Notes under the pieces: generated by a model
Told to the model about the DNA's origin: nothing
Database searches by the model: none
What the model saw: only the letters and a program-made list of their open reading frames with translations
Made by a program: the position numbers and the translations under genes
Part shown: one piece after another, positions 19,287-28,853 of the stretch
How positions within the stretch are numbered: the stretch's first letter is position 1
Layout of the letters: each line of letters starts with the position of its first letter
Assembly (NCBI GenBank): GCA_934692675.1
Contig: CAKUUD010000003.1
Location: forward strand, 232,029-296,028
Source: an uncultured Eubacteriales bacterium
Lineage (GTDB): Bacteria > Bacillota > Clostridia > Oscillospirales > Acutalibacteraceae
Direction: 5' to 3'
DNA length: 64,000 nucleotides

Positions 19287-19320
19287 AAAGCACGCTGTCT
19301 AAACAGTGTGCTTTAAGTTT
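19287..19320. terminator. Bidirectional terminator overlapping the 3' end of rnhA
   Basis: AAAGCACGCTGT (19287-19298) pairs with ACAGTGTGCTTT (19303-19314) around a CTAA loop, with A and T runs on the two sides. The loop and right arm lie inside the last codons of rnhA. Confidence 0.88.
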
Positions 19321-19745
19321 TTTATGGCATCCGTTGCTAACTTGTCACATATTTCATTTTCGGGATGTCCATTATGGCCTTTTACCCATCTAAAATCGTA
19401 TTTATGCTTAGAAAGCAAATTTAAAAGTTTTCCCCATAGGTCGGAATTTAAAGCGGGCTTATTATCGGATTTTTTCCATCCGTTTTTCTTCCACTTTTCC
19501 GCCCATCCTTTGGTTATTCCATCACATAAATATTTTGAATCTGTGCATATTATTATTTCACAGGGCTCTTTTAATATTTCCAAGGATTTTATAAGTGCGG
19601 TCAGTTCCATTCGATTGTTGGTGGTATTAATTTCAGCTCCTGAAATTTTTTTCGTGTAAGAATTGTATTTAAGCATTGCGCCCCATCCTCCGGGCCCGGG
19701 ATTGCCGCTGCATGCGCCATCTGTGAATATTTCTATTTTTTTCAT
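19299..19745 (-). CDS. rnhA: Ribonuclease HI
   Basis: RNase HI cuts the RNA strand of RNA-DNA hybrids. The metal-binding residues are recognisable: Asp in F-T-D-G-A-C-S-G-N-P-G (D9), Glu in N-N-R-M-E-L-T-A (E47), Asp in C-T-D-S-K-Y (D69), and the C-terminal G-H-N-G-H-P-E-N-E-I-C-D. It has 148 residues without a hybrid-binding domain, like the E. coli enzyme. It is a single gene facing its plus-strand neighbour, and shares a terminator with it. Confidence 0.95.
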   Translation of the reverse strand: MKKIEIFTDGACSGNPGPGGWGAMLKYNSYTKKISGAEINTTNNRMELTALIKSLEILKEPCEIIICTDSKYLCDGITKGWAEKWKKNGWKKSDNKPALNSDLWGKLLNLLSKHKYDFRWVKGHNGHPENEICDKLATDAIKNLKHTV

Positions 19746-19802
19746 TTGAAATCCTTTCTGTAAGATATAGATTTAAAAACTGGTTTATTCTGGAATTTAT
19801 AG

Positions 19803-19831
19803 TTGACAATAGAGCTATTATGGACTATAAT
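19803..19831 (+). promoter_or_regulatory. Consensus sigma-A promoter of the RNase J-gdpP-rplI unit
   Basis: TTGACA (19803-19808) and TATAAT (19826-19831) match the consensus exactly with a 17-base spacer. Transcription would start near 19838, leaving a 5' leader of about 137 bases before the RNase J start. Confidence 0.85.
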
Positions 19832-19974
19832 TAAATTAACATTTAGTGTACGGATTTATTTTATATTTTTTGTTCGGATTAATTTTGTAATTTTATAATA
19901 TATATTCTTTCAATCAGTTTATTTGGTTGATTTTATTCTTGTATTGATTATTTAAAAATTAGGGAGGTAATATT

Positions 19975-21882
19975 TTGAAAGAAGCAACAAAAGAAATAAC
20001 TAAAGAAACAACTAGAAAACCTATTAAAAGGGTAATGGAAAACACTAAAAATAAAAAAACCACTGTGAAAAATTATAACACAGATGAAAAAATAAATAAA
20101 ATATCCGATTCTAAATCCGAATCTGTAAAAACAAAAAAAATACGTAAATCTGATACTATAAAAAGTTCTAACACTAACAGAAGATTCCAAAGAGAACGTT
20201 CGAAAAAAACTAATTCAAAAAATTTAAAATCTATGAAAGTAGTATTTTTGGGCGGATTAAATCAAATAGGGAAAAATATAACTGCTTTTGAATGTGATAA
20301 TGAAATTATTATAGTTGATTGTGGAATGTCTTTTCCTGATGGCGAAATGTTAGGGGTAGACTTGGTAATTCCCGATTTTTCATATCTGGAAGCCAACAGG
20401 GACAAAATAAAAGGATTGGTTGTAACTCATGGGCACGAAGATCATATCGGAGCGATTCCGTATCTTCTCAATAAAATAAATGTTCCCATATATGCGACCC
20501 CGCTTACCATCGGTCTTATTACGAGCAAACTCAAGGAGAATAGACTTCTTGGCAGCACTAAGTTGACAACAGTAATGCCTGGCGAAACTATAAATTTAGG
20601 TTGCATGAATGTTGAGTTTATTAGAGTGAATCATTCCATTCCGGATGCTGTAGGTTTGGCGATACATTCTCCAGCCGGCACGATAGTTCACACCGGAGAC
20701 TTTAAAATTGATTGTACGCCATCTCGCGGCGAAATGATAGACTTAGCAAGGTTTGCAGAACTCGGCAAAGAGGGAGTTTTGGCGCTAATGGCTGATTCGA
20801 CCAACGCCGAACGTCCAGGCTACACTATGACTGAGCGTAAACTCGACCAATCTTTTGAAAGACTTTTCCAAAAAGCCAAAAACAAAAGAATAATAATTGC
20901 AACTTTTGCTTCAAACATAGGCCGAATTCAGCAAATAATAAACTGTGCCGCAAATTATGGCAAAAAGGTTGCGTTTTCAGGCAGGAGCATGGTAAATTAT
21001 GTTGCCATAGCTCAGCAAATGAATTATTTAGATGCTCCCGATGGAGTAATTATAGACATTGATTTAATAACCAAGTATGCAAAAAATGAGGTCGTTCTCG
21101 TCACAACAGGTAGTCAAGGTGAGCCGATGTCTGCGCTCCATAGAATGGCTCTTTCTGAACATCGCAAAGTGGAAGTGGGGCCTGAAGATTTCATAATTAT
21201 CTCTGCAACTCCTATTCCGGGAAATGAAAAAATGGTCGGCAATGTTGTTAACGAGCTTATGAAATTAGGGTGCGAAGTTGTATATGAATCCATGTACGAA
21301 ATTCACGTTTCGGGTCATGCTTGTCAAGAAGAACTTAAAATAATTCAAAGCCTTGTTAAGCCTCAATATTTTATTCCTGTCCACGGCGAAAGAAGGCACT
21401 TGGTCAAACACGCTGAATTGGCCACTTCTATAGGAATGCCGGACTCAAATGTTTATGTCGGTGATACCGGAGATGTCCTTGAAATAAATAAAAACAGCAT
21501 GAAAAAAATTGGACAGATTCCGCTTGAGTTGGTCTTGGTCGATGGCATAGGAGTTGGAGATGTAGGAAGCATAGTTCTAAGAGACCGCAAGCATCTCGGC
21601 GAGGATGGTTTGATTGTTTTGGTTGCAACTTTAAATTCTTCCGATAAACGCGTTGTAGCAGGTCCGGATATTGTTTCACGAGGATTTGTATATGTCAGAG
21701 AATCTGAACATTTAATGGCCGAAGCCAGAAGGGTAGCTACGAAAGTTTTGGAAAGCTGCGCCGAACAAAAACTGCGCGACTGGAGTATGATGAAAACTAA
21801 AGTAAGAGATGAACTTTACAGATTATTCCACAATAGAACCCGAAGAAATCCCGTCATTTTGCCCATAATTATGGAAGTTTAA
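19975..21882 (+). CDS. rnj: Ribonuclease J with long basic N-terminal extension
   Basis: RNase J is a 5'-3' exonuclease and endonuclease for mRNA decay and rRNA maturation. The MBL core begins at M87 (M-K-V-V-F-L-G-G) with H-G-H-E-D-H-I-G as zinc site, then the beta-CASP domain and C-terminal domain. Residues 1-86 are an added low-complexity tail rich in Lys, Thr, Ser and Asn. GGGAGG before the TTG at 19975 supports this start, while the internal ATG at M87 has no ribosome binding site. At 635 residues it exceeds the usual 555 or so by the length of the tail. J1 versus J2 is undecided. Confidence 0.93.
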   Translation: MKEATKEITKETTRKPIKRVMENTKNKKTTVKNYNTDEKINKISDSKSESVKTKKIRKSDTIKSSNTNRRFQRERSKKTNSKNLKSMKVVFLGGLNQIGKNITAFECDNEIIIVDCGMSFPDGEMLGVDLVIPDFSYLEANRDKIKGLVVTHGHEDHIGAIPYLLNKINVPIYATPLTIGLITSKLKENRLLGSTKLTTVMPGETINLGCMNVEFIRVNHSIPDAVGLAIHSPAGTIVHTGDFKIDCTPSRGEMIDLARFAELGKEGVLALMADSTNAERPGYTMTERKLDQSFERLFQKAKNKRIIIATFASNIGRIQQIINCAANYGKKVAFSGRSMVNYVAIAQQMNYLDAPDGVIIDIDLITKYAKNEVVLVTTGSQGEPMSALHRMALSEHRKVEVGPEDFIIISATPIPGNEKMVGNVVNELMKLGCEVVYESMYEIHVSGHACQEELKIIQSLVKPQYFIPVHGERRHLVKHAELATSIGMPDSNVYVGDTGDVLEINKNSMKKIGQIPLELVLVDGIGVGDVGSIVLRDRKHLGEDGLIVLVATLNSSDKRVVAGPDIVSRGFVYVRESEHLMAEARRVATKVLESCAEQKLRDWSMMKTKVRDELYRLFHNRTRRNPVILPIIMEV

Positions 21883-21985
21883 TTAAATAACCTAAAAAAA
21901 GCTGGAGAATTATTCAATTAATGAGTATAATATTTTTAACTACTTATTTTATTGAAAGTTCTTCAGTTTTTTAAGAGGTGATATT

Positions 21986-23932
21986 TTGAAAAATTATAAA
22001 TTTTTCGTATGTGGTGTTTTTTGTTTTATCTTTTTCTTAATGGTTTTAATAAATCTTCCGGCGTTCATAATTAGCCCTGTGGTATTTTTGATCAATGTAG
22101 GAATCATATCTGTATCTGCTTTGATAGTTTATTTTTTGGCTAAAAATTATGAATCTTACATCAAAAATTCCGCTAATGCAGTAAGAAGATTTTTATCTTC
22201 AGAATCATATCAATTGATAGATGATTTGCCCATTCCCACGGCAATTGTCTCAGAAAAAAATCCTGAAAAAATTATTTTTTACAATAAAGATTTTGCAAAA
22301 GAATTTTGTAGGAGCAATTATTTCACGGATGAGTACATCGTTTCCTACACAGGCGGCAGAACTGCTCATGATTTGTTGAAAGAAAGCATTCAAATTAAGC
22401 ATGAGGACAAATTTTTTAATGTAAATGCGGTTAAGTCCGGTGAGTTTTTAATTTGTTTTTTCTACGACAACACAAGCAGCAAAGTTTTTAAGAAAAAATT
22501 TATAGACACTCGTCCTTGCGTAGGTTTTGTCATGTTTGATAATAAAGAAGAGCTGCGCCAAGAAGCAAATGATGAAAAAAGCTCGATGATTTCAATTAGT
22601 GTAGAGAATGAACTCCAGCAATGGATAAAGAGTGCTAGCGGGATATTTAAAAAATTAAGCGACGGAAAATATTTTGTAATGTTCGAAGAAAAATATCTAA
22701 GGGAATTCATTTCCGATAAGTTTAAAATTTTAAATAGAGTTCATGAGGCTAAACTTGATGAGCACAGATATGCAACAATATCCGTAGGTATAAGCCGTGG
22801 GGCAAAAAGTTTGGAAGAAGCTGCCCAGTGGGCCAAAAGTGCTTTGAGTATGTCTTTGGGACGAGGCGGAGATCAAGTTTCTGTAAAACATAATAATGAA
22901 TATGAATTTTTTGGAGGCAATTCTCAAGGACTCGAAAAAAGAAGTAAAGTCCGCACAAGGGTTGTGGCAATGGCGCTTATGGAAAAAATTAAAGCCAGTG
23001 ATTCCATATTCATAATGGGGCATAAGTTTTCCGATTTTGATAGTATCGGCGCAGCTGTAGGAATTTGGAGCGCGTGCATTGCGCTTAAAAAGAAAAAATC
23101 TTATATAGTGGTCGATAAAAATAAGTCGATGGCCGGCATGGCTATAGACCACTTTCAAAAGAATGTCTCTGACGGAGCCTTTATATTTCCCGTGGATGCT
23201 CTATCCATGATGGATGAGAATTCTTTGCTTGTGGTGGTGGATACTCATTCTTTAAAATTTTTAGAAAGCACGGACGTATATAGAAAGACTAAACACGTGG
23301 TTGTAATAGACCATCACAGAATGAGCGTGGACAAAATAAAAAATGCAGTTGTATTCTTTCACGAACCTTTTGCTTCATCCGCGAGCGAAATGGTAACGGA
23401 ACTGGTGCAGTATATGGGCAATAAAGTACTGAATAAAACCGCAGCAGAATGTTTATTAGCCGGAATTATGCTCGACACTAAAAGCTTTTCGCTAAAATCA
23501 GGAATAAGAACGTTCGAAGCGGCGGCCTATTTAAAGAAAAATGGAGCTGACAATGCCGAAGTAAAAAAGATGTTTGCCAACCCTATTGACATGTACAAAT
23601 TAAGGTGTAAAATAATGGAGACAGCCCAAACTATACGCGAATGTGCGATAGCAAAACTCGAAAATCAGTCCAAAGATTTTAGGATTCCGTGTTCGCAAGC
23701 AGCAGATGAACTTTTAAATATAAAAAATGTAAAAGCTTCATTTGTCATTTCAAAATTTAATGGTATCGTTAACATATCTGCAAGATCGTTGGGCGAAGTT
23801 AATGTCCAGGTTATAATGGAAAAACTCGGAGGAGGTGGGCATTATAATATGTCTGCAGCTCAAATTCCGGACATTAGTATAGAGGACGCTGAGAAAAAAT
23901 TAATAAGCATTATAGAAGAAAAATTATCATAA
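21986..23932 (+). CDS. gdpP: Cyclic-di-AMP phosphodiesterase GdpP
   Basis: GdpP hydrolyses c-di-AMP to pApA and so controls potassium and osmolyte transport and wall homeostasis. Two membrane helices (about 5-55) precede a PAS-like domain (about 75-165), a degenerate GGDEF domain (about 175-310, lacking an intact GGDEF signature), and the DHH-DHHA1 catalytic part: D-F-D-S-I-G-A, V-V-V-D-T-H, V-I-D-H-H-R and G-G-G-G-H-Y-N-M-S-A-A. TTG start with AAGAGGTG upstream. The order gdpP then rplI is conserved in Firmicutes; dnaB, often next, is absent here. Confidence 0.95.
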   Translation: MKNYKFFVCGVFCFIFFLMVLINLPAFIISPVVFLINVGIISVSALIVYFLAKNYESYIKNSANAVRRFLSSESYQLIDDLPIPTAIVSEKNPEKIIFYNKDFAKEFCRSNYFTDEYIVSYTGGRTAHDLLKESIQIKHEDKFFNVNAVKSGEFLICFFYDNTSSKVFKKKFIDTRPCVGFVMFDNKEELRQEANDEKSSMISISVENELQQWIKSASGIFKKLSDGKYFVMFEEKYLREFISDKFKILNRVHEAKLDEHRYATISVGISRGAKSLEEAAQWAKSALSMSLGRGGDQVSVKHNNEYEFFGGNSQGLEKRSKVRTRVVAMALMEKIKASDSIFIMGHKFSDFDSIGAAVGIWSACIALKKKKSYIVVDKNKSMAGMAIDHFQKNVSDGAFIFPVDALSMMDENSLLVVVDTHSLKFLESTDVYRKTKHVVVIDHHRMSVDKIKNAVVFFHEPFASSASEMVTELVQYMGNKVLNKTAAECLLAGIMLDTKSFSLKSGIRTFEAAAYLKKNGADNAEVKKMFANPIDMYKLRCKIMETAQTIRECAIAKLENQSKDFRIPCSQAADELLNIKNVKASFVISKFNGIVNISARSLGEVNVQVIMEKLGGGGHYNMSAAQIPDISIEDAEKKLISIIEEKLS

Positions 23933-23954
23933 ATAACAGAATGGAGAATGAACC

Positions 23955-24401
23955 ATGAAAGTAATTTTGTTAGAAGACGTGAGAAAAAAAGGCAAAAAAG
24001 GGGATATCATAAACGTTTCGGACGGATATGCTCAAAATTTCCTGTTCCCGAAAAATTTAGCCAAAGAGGCTACCGCTCAAGCTCTTAGCGAATTAAACAG
24101 CAAAAAAGCTTCTGAAATTTATGAAGAAGGCCTTAAAAAGGAAGAAGCAGAGAAAATATTTTCGATTATAAACGAAAAAATTATTGGCATACAAGCTAAA
24201 TCTGGCGCAGAAGGAAAGCTGTTCGGCTCCGTGACCAGTAAAGATATAGCACAAAAAATAAAAGATACATATCAAATTACTGTCAACAAGCATAAAATTA
24301 ACCTTGAGTCAGAAATCAAAGCATTTGGCACATATAAATTCACCATAAAACTTTACCCTCAAATAGTAGCGACTATGGCTGTAATGGTAACCGAAAAATA
24401 A
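23955..24401 (+). CDS. rplI: 50S ribosomal protein L9
   Basis: L9 binds 23S rRNA at the base of the L1 stalk and helps keep reading frame. The N-terminal M-K-V-I-L-L-E-D-V and N-F-L-F-P-K-N-L-A are typical, and the two lobes are joined by the long helix. It has 148 residues. It begins 22 bases after gdpP and ends at a strong terminator. Confidence 0.97.
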   Translation: MKVILLEDVRKKGKKGDIINVSDGYAQNFLFPKNLAKEATAQALSELNSKKASEIYEEGLKKEEAEKIFSIINEKIIGIQAKSGAEGKLFGSVTSKDIAQKIKDTYQITVNKHKINLESEIKAFGTYKFTIKLYPQIVATMAVMVTEK

Positions 24402-24405
24402 AAAC

Positions 24406-24447
24406 AAACCCCTCATATCAGAATTAATCCGGTATGAGGGGTTTTTA
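24406..24447. terminator. Terminator after rplI
   Basis: AAACCCCTCATA (24406-24417) pairs with TATGAGGGGTTT (24433-24444), followed by T residues. The 12-bp GC-containing stem can also serve the convergent minus-strand gene. Confidence 0.88.
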
Positions 24448-24462
24448 TGTGATTTGAAATTA

Positions 24463-25524
24463 TTATTTTAATTTGGTTGCTAAATAGTCTACAAATTGTT
24501 TAAAGTTTAAATTGAAACTTGGTTGGAACTTTTCGACGCGTAAAAATGATATTATTCCATTATTATATGATTCGACTTTGCAAGGATGTGAAACGCAAGT
24601 CCAAATATTTTCAAACACTTGATCAGACTCGTTAGCTTCCGAATTAAGAATAGTGCTCCTTTTATTGCCTTTCCAACTTACCTTTGTACTATCGAAAAAT
24701 ATGACTCCGTGACCGAGAGGAACATAGTATTCGTTTTCGTATTCAATAATACAAATAGGACAATCTTTGCACAGTACACGTATGTTTAAATATATAATGT
24801 CATCGAGATTTTTTACGCTATAATATGACGCTTTACTTTGTTTCTTATAGAGTTCTTTCATTATTTTTGCGTTTTGTACGCAAAGTTTTTGGCAAGAATC
24901 GTCTGAGTCTGCTTTACTGAGATCTATAATATCTTCTTTTTTTATAGTCAGCACCGGCACATTATATTCACCAAAAATATTTTTTATTGAAGGATTTTTC
25001 TTAGCTTCTATTTGCTTCCTTTTCAGCTCTTCACGTCTAATTCTTTCTTGCTCTTCACGTTGCAATCTTTCTTGCTCTTCACGTTGTAATCTTTCTCGTT
25101 CTTTACGTCGCAAAATCCGTTGCTTCACATTTTCTTCAATTCGTCTTCTTTGTGCCTCTTCTTCTTGGAGCTTAATTTGCTCTTCCTCAAACGCCCTTCT
25201 TTGTTCTTCTGCTTCACGACGATCTCTTTCATCATCTTCTTGCTGCAATTCTTCACAGTTTTCATGTGCTTCTTTAATTCCATCCGGATTAAATTCCGCA
25301 ATTGGCTCTGAGTTTTTAATAAATTTTTTATATATAGATGCTGCTACAAAAGCAGGCAATACAGCAGATAAAATGTCTTTAGCTACTTTTAAACAGCATT
25401 TGGTAATCGTTCTATTTTTAGGGACTACAATATCTTTTTGGGCAGCATATAATTGATTGGTAAACAAATTTGACGAACTCACTATCGATAAAATCGCAAG
25501 TGAACTTGAAATAAATTTCTTCAT
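24463..25524 (-). CDS. Secreted coiled-coil protein with Cys-rich C-terminal domain, unknown function
   Basis: A signal peptide (about 1-28, ending near L-Y-A-A-Q) is followed by a Cys pair (T-K-C-C) and a hydrophobic stretch (I-L-S-A-V-L-P-A-F-V-A-A) that could be a second membrane anchor. Residues about 95-185 form an extreme Glu/Arg/Gln coiled coil containing tandem R-L-Q-R-E-E-Q-E units. The C-terminal 170 residues look globular with paired cysteines (S-C-Q-K-L-C, L-C-K-D-C-P-I-C, T-C-V-S-H-P-C) and L-G-H-G-V-I-F-F-D. GGAGG before the ATG at 25524 sets the start (353 residues). No family was recognised. It is an isolated gene with no informative neighbours. Confidence 0.6.
   Translation of the reverse strand: MKKFISSSLAILSIVSSSNLFTNQLYAAQKDIVVPKNRTITKCCLKVAKDILSAVLPAFVAASIYKKFIKNSEPIAEFNPDGIKEAHENCEELQQEDDERDRREAEEQRRAFEEEQIKLQEEEAQRRRIEENVKQRILRRKERERLQREEQERLQREEQERIRREELKRKQIEAKKNPSIKNIFGEYNVPVLTIKKEDIIDLSKADSDDSCQKLCVQNAKIMKELYKKQSKASYYSVKNLDDIIYLNIRVLCKDCPICIIEYENEYYVPLGHGVIFFDSTKVSWKGNKRSTILNSEANESDQVFENIWTCVSHPCKVESYNNGIISFLRVEKFQPSFNLNFKQFVDYLATKLK
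25027..25122 (-). repeat. 24-bp tandem repeat within the coiled-coil gene
   Basis: CTCTTCACG recurs at 25027, 25051 and 25075, with a degenerate copy (TTCTTTACG) at 25099, a period of 24 bp that keeps the reading frame. Each unit encodes eight residues of the coiled coil (R-L-Q-R-E-E-Q-E and variants). It is a site where copy number could change by slippage. Confidence 0.75.
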
Positions 25525-25664
25525 ATGCTTCCTCCACACGTTAATTTACCATATTGGTTGTATTATAACTCTAATTTTAAGTTTTGTCAATATAAATTAT
25601 ACGAAAACTTAATTTTCTATTTTGCATTTTTTATCAATAGGTAAGTAATGAGCCGAATTAAAAC

Positions 25665-25697
25665 TTAAAAAAGCAGCCCATAAAGAACTGCTTTAAA
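25665..25697 (-). terminator. Terminator of the iscS-iscU unit
   Basis: On the minus strand AAAGCAG pairs with CTGCTTT around a 11-base loop, followed immediately by a T-run. It lies about 20 bases beyond the iscU stop codon. Confidence 0.7.
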
Positions 25698-25715
25698 ATT
25701 TTTGATTATGTTTTA

Positions 25716-26153
25716 TTAGTGTTCAACCGGGCAAGATCCATGGCAATCGGTGTCGATTTTTCCGACTATCGGGGTGGGATCGATACCTTTTTTGGTGTAA
25801 TAATCAGCCAAAGCTGCTCTTATGGCTTGTTCGGCAAGAACCGAGCAGTGAACTTTAACCGGAGGAAGGCCATCGAGCGCCTCCATTACGGCTTTGTTTG
25901 TGACTTTGAGTGCATCTTCTATGCTTTTTCCTTTAACAAGTTCAGTAGCCATAGAACTCGTTGCCACAGCTGCTCCGCATCCGAAAGTTTTAAATTTTAC
26001 ATCAGTTATAACTCCGTTTTCTATTTTGAGATACATTTTCATTATATCTCCGCATTTTGGATTTCCAACTTCGCCTACTCCATCGGCATTTTCAATTTCT
26101 CCGACATTTCTTGGATTTGCAAAGTGATCCATTACTTTTTCGCTGTAATTCAC
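25716..26153 (-). CDS. iscU: Fe-S cluster assembly scaffold IscU (NifU N-terminal type)
   Basis: IscU is the scaffold on which IscS-derived sulfur and iron form clusters before transfer to client proteins. The three ligand cysteines are present in G-N-P-K-C-G-D, F-G-C-G-A-A and K-V-H-C-S-V-L-A. Only the IscU domain is present (145 residues), with an extra Cys/His-containing tail (D-T-D-C-H-G-S-C-P-V-E-H) as in clostridial NifU-like proteins. It follows iscS by 36 bases. No iscR, hscA or fdx is nearby. Confidence 0.95.
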   Translation of the reverse strand: MNYSEKVMDHFANPRNVGEIENADGVGEVGNPKCGDIMKMYLKIENGVITDVKFKTFGCGAAVATSSMATELVKGKSIEDALKVTNKAVMEALDGLPPVKVHCSVLAEQAIRAALADYYTKKGIDPTPIVGKIDTDCHGSCPVEH

Positions 26154-26189
26154 TTAATTTTCAACTCCTTAATTTTTAAATGTTTAAAA

Positions 26190-27371
26190 TTATTTGTTTT
26201 CTTTAATTATTTTTTCCCAAAGAGGGGACATATCGCGAAGTCTCTTTACTGCTTTTGAAACTTCTGCTATTACAAAATCGATTTCTTCATCTGTGTTTGA
26301 TTCGTCGAGCGAAAGCCTTAACGAGCCGTGAGCGATTTCGTGAGGTAACCCTATGGCTAATAAAACATGACTTGGATCAAGAGAACCGGAAGTACATGCC
26401 GAGCCCGAAGAAGCGCATATTCCTGCCATGTCGAGCAGTAGGAGCAAAGACTCGCCTTCAATTCCTTCAAAACTTATATTAACATTTCCGGGAAGTCTTT
26501 TTTCTCTGTGGCCGTTAAGTCTTGAGCGTTCTATCTTTAAAAGTTCACTTATAAGTTTATCACGCTTTTTGATTAATTTAGAATTTTTTTCTTCTATTTC
26601 GGTGCACGCCGTTTCGATTGCTTTTCCGAGTGCAGCAATTTCAGCCGTATTTTCGGTACCTGCACGTTTCCCGGATTCCTGAGCTCCGCCTTCCATGAAA
26701 GTTTCGATTCGCACGCCTTTTCTTATATAAAGGGCGCCGATTCCTTTTGGCCCGTGAAATTTGTGCGCAGACAAAGAAAGCATGTCAATGTTTTGTTTTT
26801 TTACATCTATTGGCACATGGCCTACTGCCTGAACTGCATCAGTGTGGAAGAGAACGCCTTTATCTTTGCATATTTTTCCTATTTCTTCAATCGGTTCGAT
26901 AGTGCCGATTTCGTTATTTGCGTACATTATTGTTACGAGCGCGGTCTTTTCGGTTATGGCGTTTTCGACATCTTTTGGATTCACGAGTCCTTGACTATCC
27001 ACGTCAAGATAAGTAACGTCAAATCCTTTTTTCTCTAAATATTGTACTGTGTGAAGCACGGCGTGGTGCTCTATTTTCGAAGTTATGATATGATTTTTTC
27101 CTTTTTTTAATCCTTCAAATGCCGCCCCTTTTATTGCCCAGTTGTCGGATTCAGTTCCGCAGGAAGTAAAAAATATTTCTTTTGAAGAAGCACCCAAAGC
27201 CTTTGCTACGCGCTCTCTTGCAATTTCAAGTTCTTTTTTTGCGTTTCGTCCGACGGAATAAATAGTGGAAGGATTCCCGAAATTCTCTCTGAAAAACGGC
27301 ATCATCGTTTCCAAAGCTTCCTGGCTTACCGCTGTCGTTGCGGCATTGTCCATGTAAATAATTTTTTTCAT
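26190..27371 (-). CDS. iscS: Cysteine desulfurase (IscS/NifS)
   Basis: This PLP enzyme takes sulfur from cysteine for Fe-S clusters and thiolated tRNA. The N-terminus is Y-M-D-N-A-A-T-T-A, the PLP lysine lies in [10 protein letters not shown], and the mobile-loop Cys lies in S-S-G-S-A-C-T-S-G. It has 393 residues. It is paired with iscU and sits downstream of glyS and the anaerobic reductase genes on the same strand, 75 bases from glyS, so read-through from the nrd promoter is possible. Confidence 0.96.
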   Translation of the reverse strand: MKKIIYMDNAATTAVSQEALETMMPFFRENFGNPSTIYSVGRNAKKELEIARERVAKALGASSKEIFFTSCGTESDNWAIKGAAFEGLKKGKNHIITSKIEHHAVLHTVQYLEKKGFDVTYLDVDSQGLVNPKDVENAITEKTALVTIMYANNEIGTIEPIEEIGKICKDKGVLFHTDAVQAVGHVPIDVKKQNIDMLSLSAHKFHGPKGIGALYIRKGVRIETFMEGGAQESGKRAGTENTAEIAALGKAIETACTEIEEKNSKLIKKRDKLISELLKIERSRLNGHREKRLPGNVNISFEGIEGESLLLLLDMAGICASSGSACTSGSLDPSHVLLAIGLPHEIAHGSLRLSLDESNTDEEIDFVIAEVSKAVKRLRDMSPLWEKIIKENK

Positions 27372-27446
27372 ATTTGTCGGGGCTTATTTTTTAAAGTTGC
27401 CCGATTTACCACCTTTCTTTTTTATTTTTAATAAATAATTTAAATT

Positions 27447-28808
27447 TTAAAATGCAATTTTATTTTGAATGTAGTCTGTAAGTTTATCGATTGAAACTCT
27501 TTCTTGAGTCATAGAATCACGATCACGAACTGTAACGCATCCGTCATTTTCACTATCAAAATCATAAGTTATGCAAAGAGGAGTGCCTATTTCGTCTTGA
27601 CGACGATATCTTTTTCCTATTGAACCTGATTCGTCATAATCTACCATGAAATTTTTTGAAAGTTCTTCATAAACTTTTTGAGCTTTTTCTCCGAGCTTTT
27701 TCGAAAGTGGCAGTACACAGGCCTTGAACGGAGCCAAAGCAGGGTGGAGTTTAAGTACTATTCTGGTATCTTTTTCATTTATAACTTCCTCGGTGTATGC
27801 ATCGCACAGGAAAGCCAATGCCACACGATCCGCGCCGAGAGAAGGCTCTATTACGTAAGGTAAATATCTTTCGCCTGTTTCCGCATCGAAGTAGTCTAAA
27901 TTTTTACCCGAATATTCTTGATGACGTTTTAAATCAAAATCAGTTCTGTCGGCAATTCCCCAAAGTTCTCCCCATCCAAACGGGAAAGCGTATTCTATGT
28001 CGGTTGTCGCGTTGGAATAATGGCAAAGTTCTTCTTTCGAATGGTCACGAAGCCTTATATTTTCTCTTTTCATTCCGAGGCTTAAAAGCCACTTTTCACA
28101 AAAGTTTTTCCAATACCCAAACCATTCCAAATCTGTTCCGGGTTTGCAGAAAAATTCAAGCTCCATCTGCTCGAACTCTCTCGTTCTGAAAGTAAAATTT
28201 CCTGGAGTTATTTCATTTCTGAAAGATTTCCCGATTTGAGCTATTCCAAAAGGAATTTTTTTACGTGAAGCCCTTTGTACATTCGCAAAATTCACGAATA
28301 TACCTTGAGCGGTTTCAGGTCTTAGGTATATCTCGTTTTTGCTGTCCTCGGTTACACCCTGGAATGTTTTGAACATCAAATTAAATTTTCTAATTCCTGT
28401 AAAATTATGCGCACCACACTCAGGACACGGAATATTATTTTCGGCAATGCATTTTTCCATTTCTTCAAAAGTCATTGCATTGGGATCAATTCCGGCATCT
28501 TCTATTAATTTATCGGCTCTGTGACGAGATTTACACTCCTTGCAGTCCATAAGAGGATCGGAAAATCCACCAATGTGACCCGAGGCTTCCCATACTTTTG
28601 GGTTCATGAGTATTGCGGCATCAAGCTGAACATTATATTTGGATTCTTGAACAAATTTTTTTATCCAAGCTTTTTTTACGTTATTCTTAAATAAAACTCC
28701 CAAGGGGCCATAATCCCAGGTGTTTGACAAACCTCCGTAAATTTCTGAACCGGAGAAAATAAATCCTCGATTTTTACAAAGTGCTACGATAGTATCCATG
28801 CTTTTCAT
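27447..28808 (-). CDS. glyS: Glycyl-tRNA synthetase, homodimeric class II
   Basis: This enzyme charges tRNA-Gly. It is the alpha2-type enzyme: N-terminal [12 protein letters not shown], motif 2 region [17 protein letters not shown], and motif 3 near P-S-L-G-A-D-R-V-A, followed by the anticodon-binding domain. It has 453 residues. AGGAAGGG lies about 12 bases before the ATG. No T-box leader fits in the 45 bases separating it from nrdG. It is therefore probably co-transcribed with nrdH-nrdD-nrdG, an unusual placement. Confidence 0.96.
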   Translation of the reverse strand: MKSMDTIVALCKNRGFIFSGSEIYGGLSNTWDYGPLGVLFKNNVKKAWIKKFVQESKYNVQLDAAILMNPKVWEASGHIGGFSDPLMDCKECKSRHRADKLIEDAGIDPNAMTFEEMEKCIAENNIPCPECGAHNFTGIRKFNLMFKTFQGVTEDSKNEIYLRPETAQGIFVNFANVQRASRKKIPFGIAQIGKSFRNEITPGNFTFRTREFEQMELEFFCKPGTDLEWFGYWKNFCEKWLLSLGMKRENIRLRDHSKEELCHYSNATTDIEYAFPFGWGELWGIADRTDFDLKRHQEYSGKNLDYFDAETGERYLPYVIEPSLGADRVALAFLCDAYTEEVINEKDTRIVLKLHPALAPFKACVLPLSKKLGEKAQKVYEELSKNFMVDYDESGSIGKRYRRQDEIGTPLCITYDFDSENDGCVTVRDRDSMTQERVSIDKLTDYIQNKIAF

Positions 28809-28853
28809 AAATCGTATTCGCCCTTCCTACATTTAGATAAATAAAATCGAAAA

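Noticed and set aside
25027..25122. Regularly spaced 24-bp repeats considered as a CRISPR array
   Set aside because: The units are contiguous without unique spacers, stay in frame and encode coiled-coil repeats; no cas gene is near.
25719..26258. 179-codon open frame on the plus strand across iscU
   Set aside because: It runs opposite a fully conserved IscU with its three cluster cysteines; the antisense product is Ser/Phe rich and lacks motifs.
28809..28853. T-box leader ahead of glyS
   Set aside because: Only 45 bases separate glyS from nrdG, far too short for a T-box, and no GGTGG T-box sequence is present.
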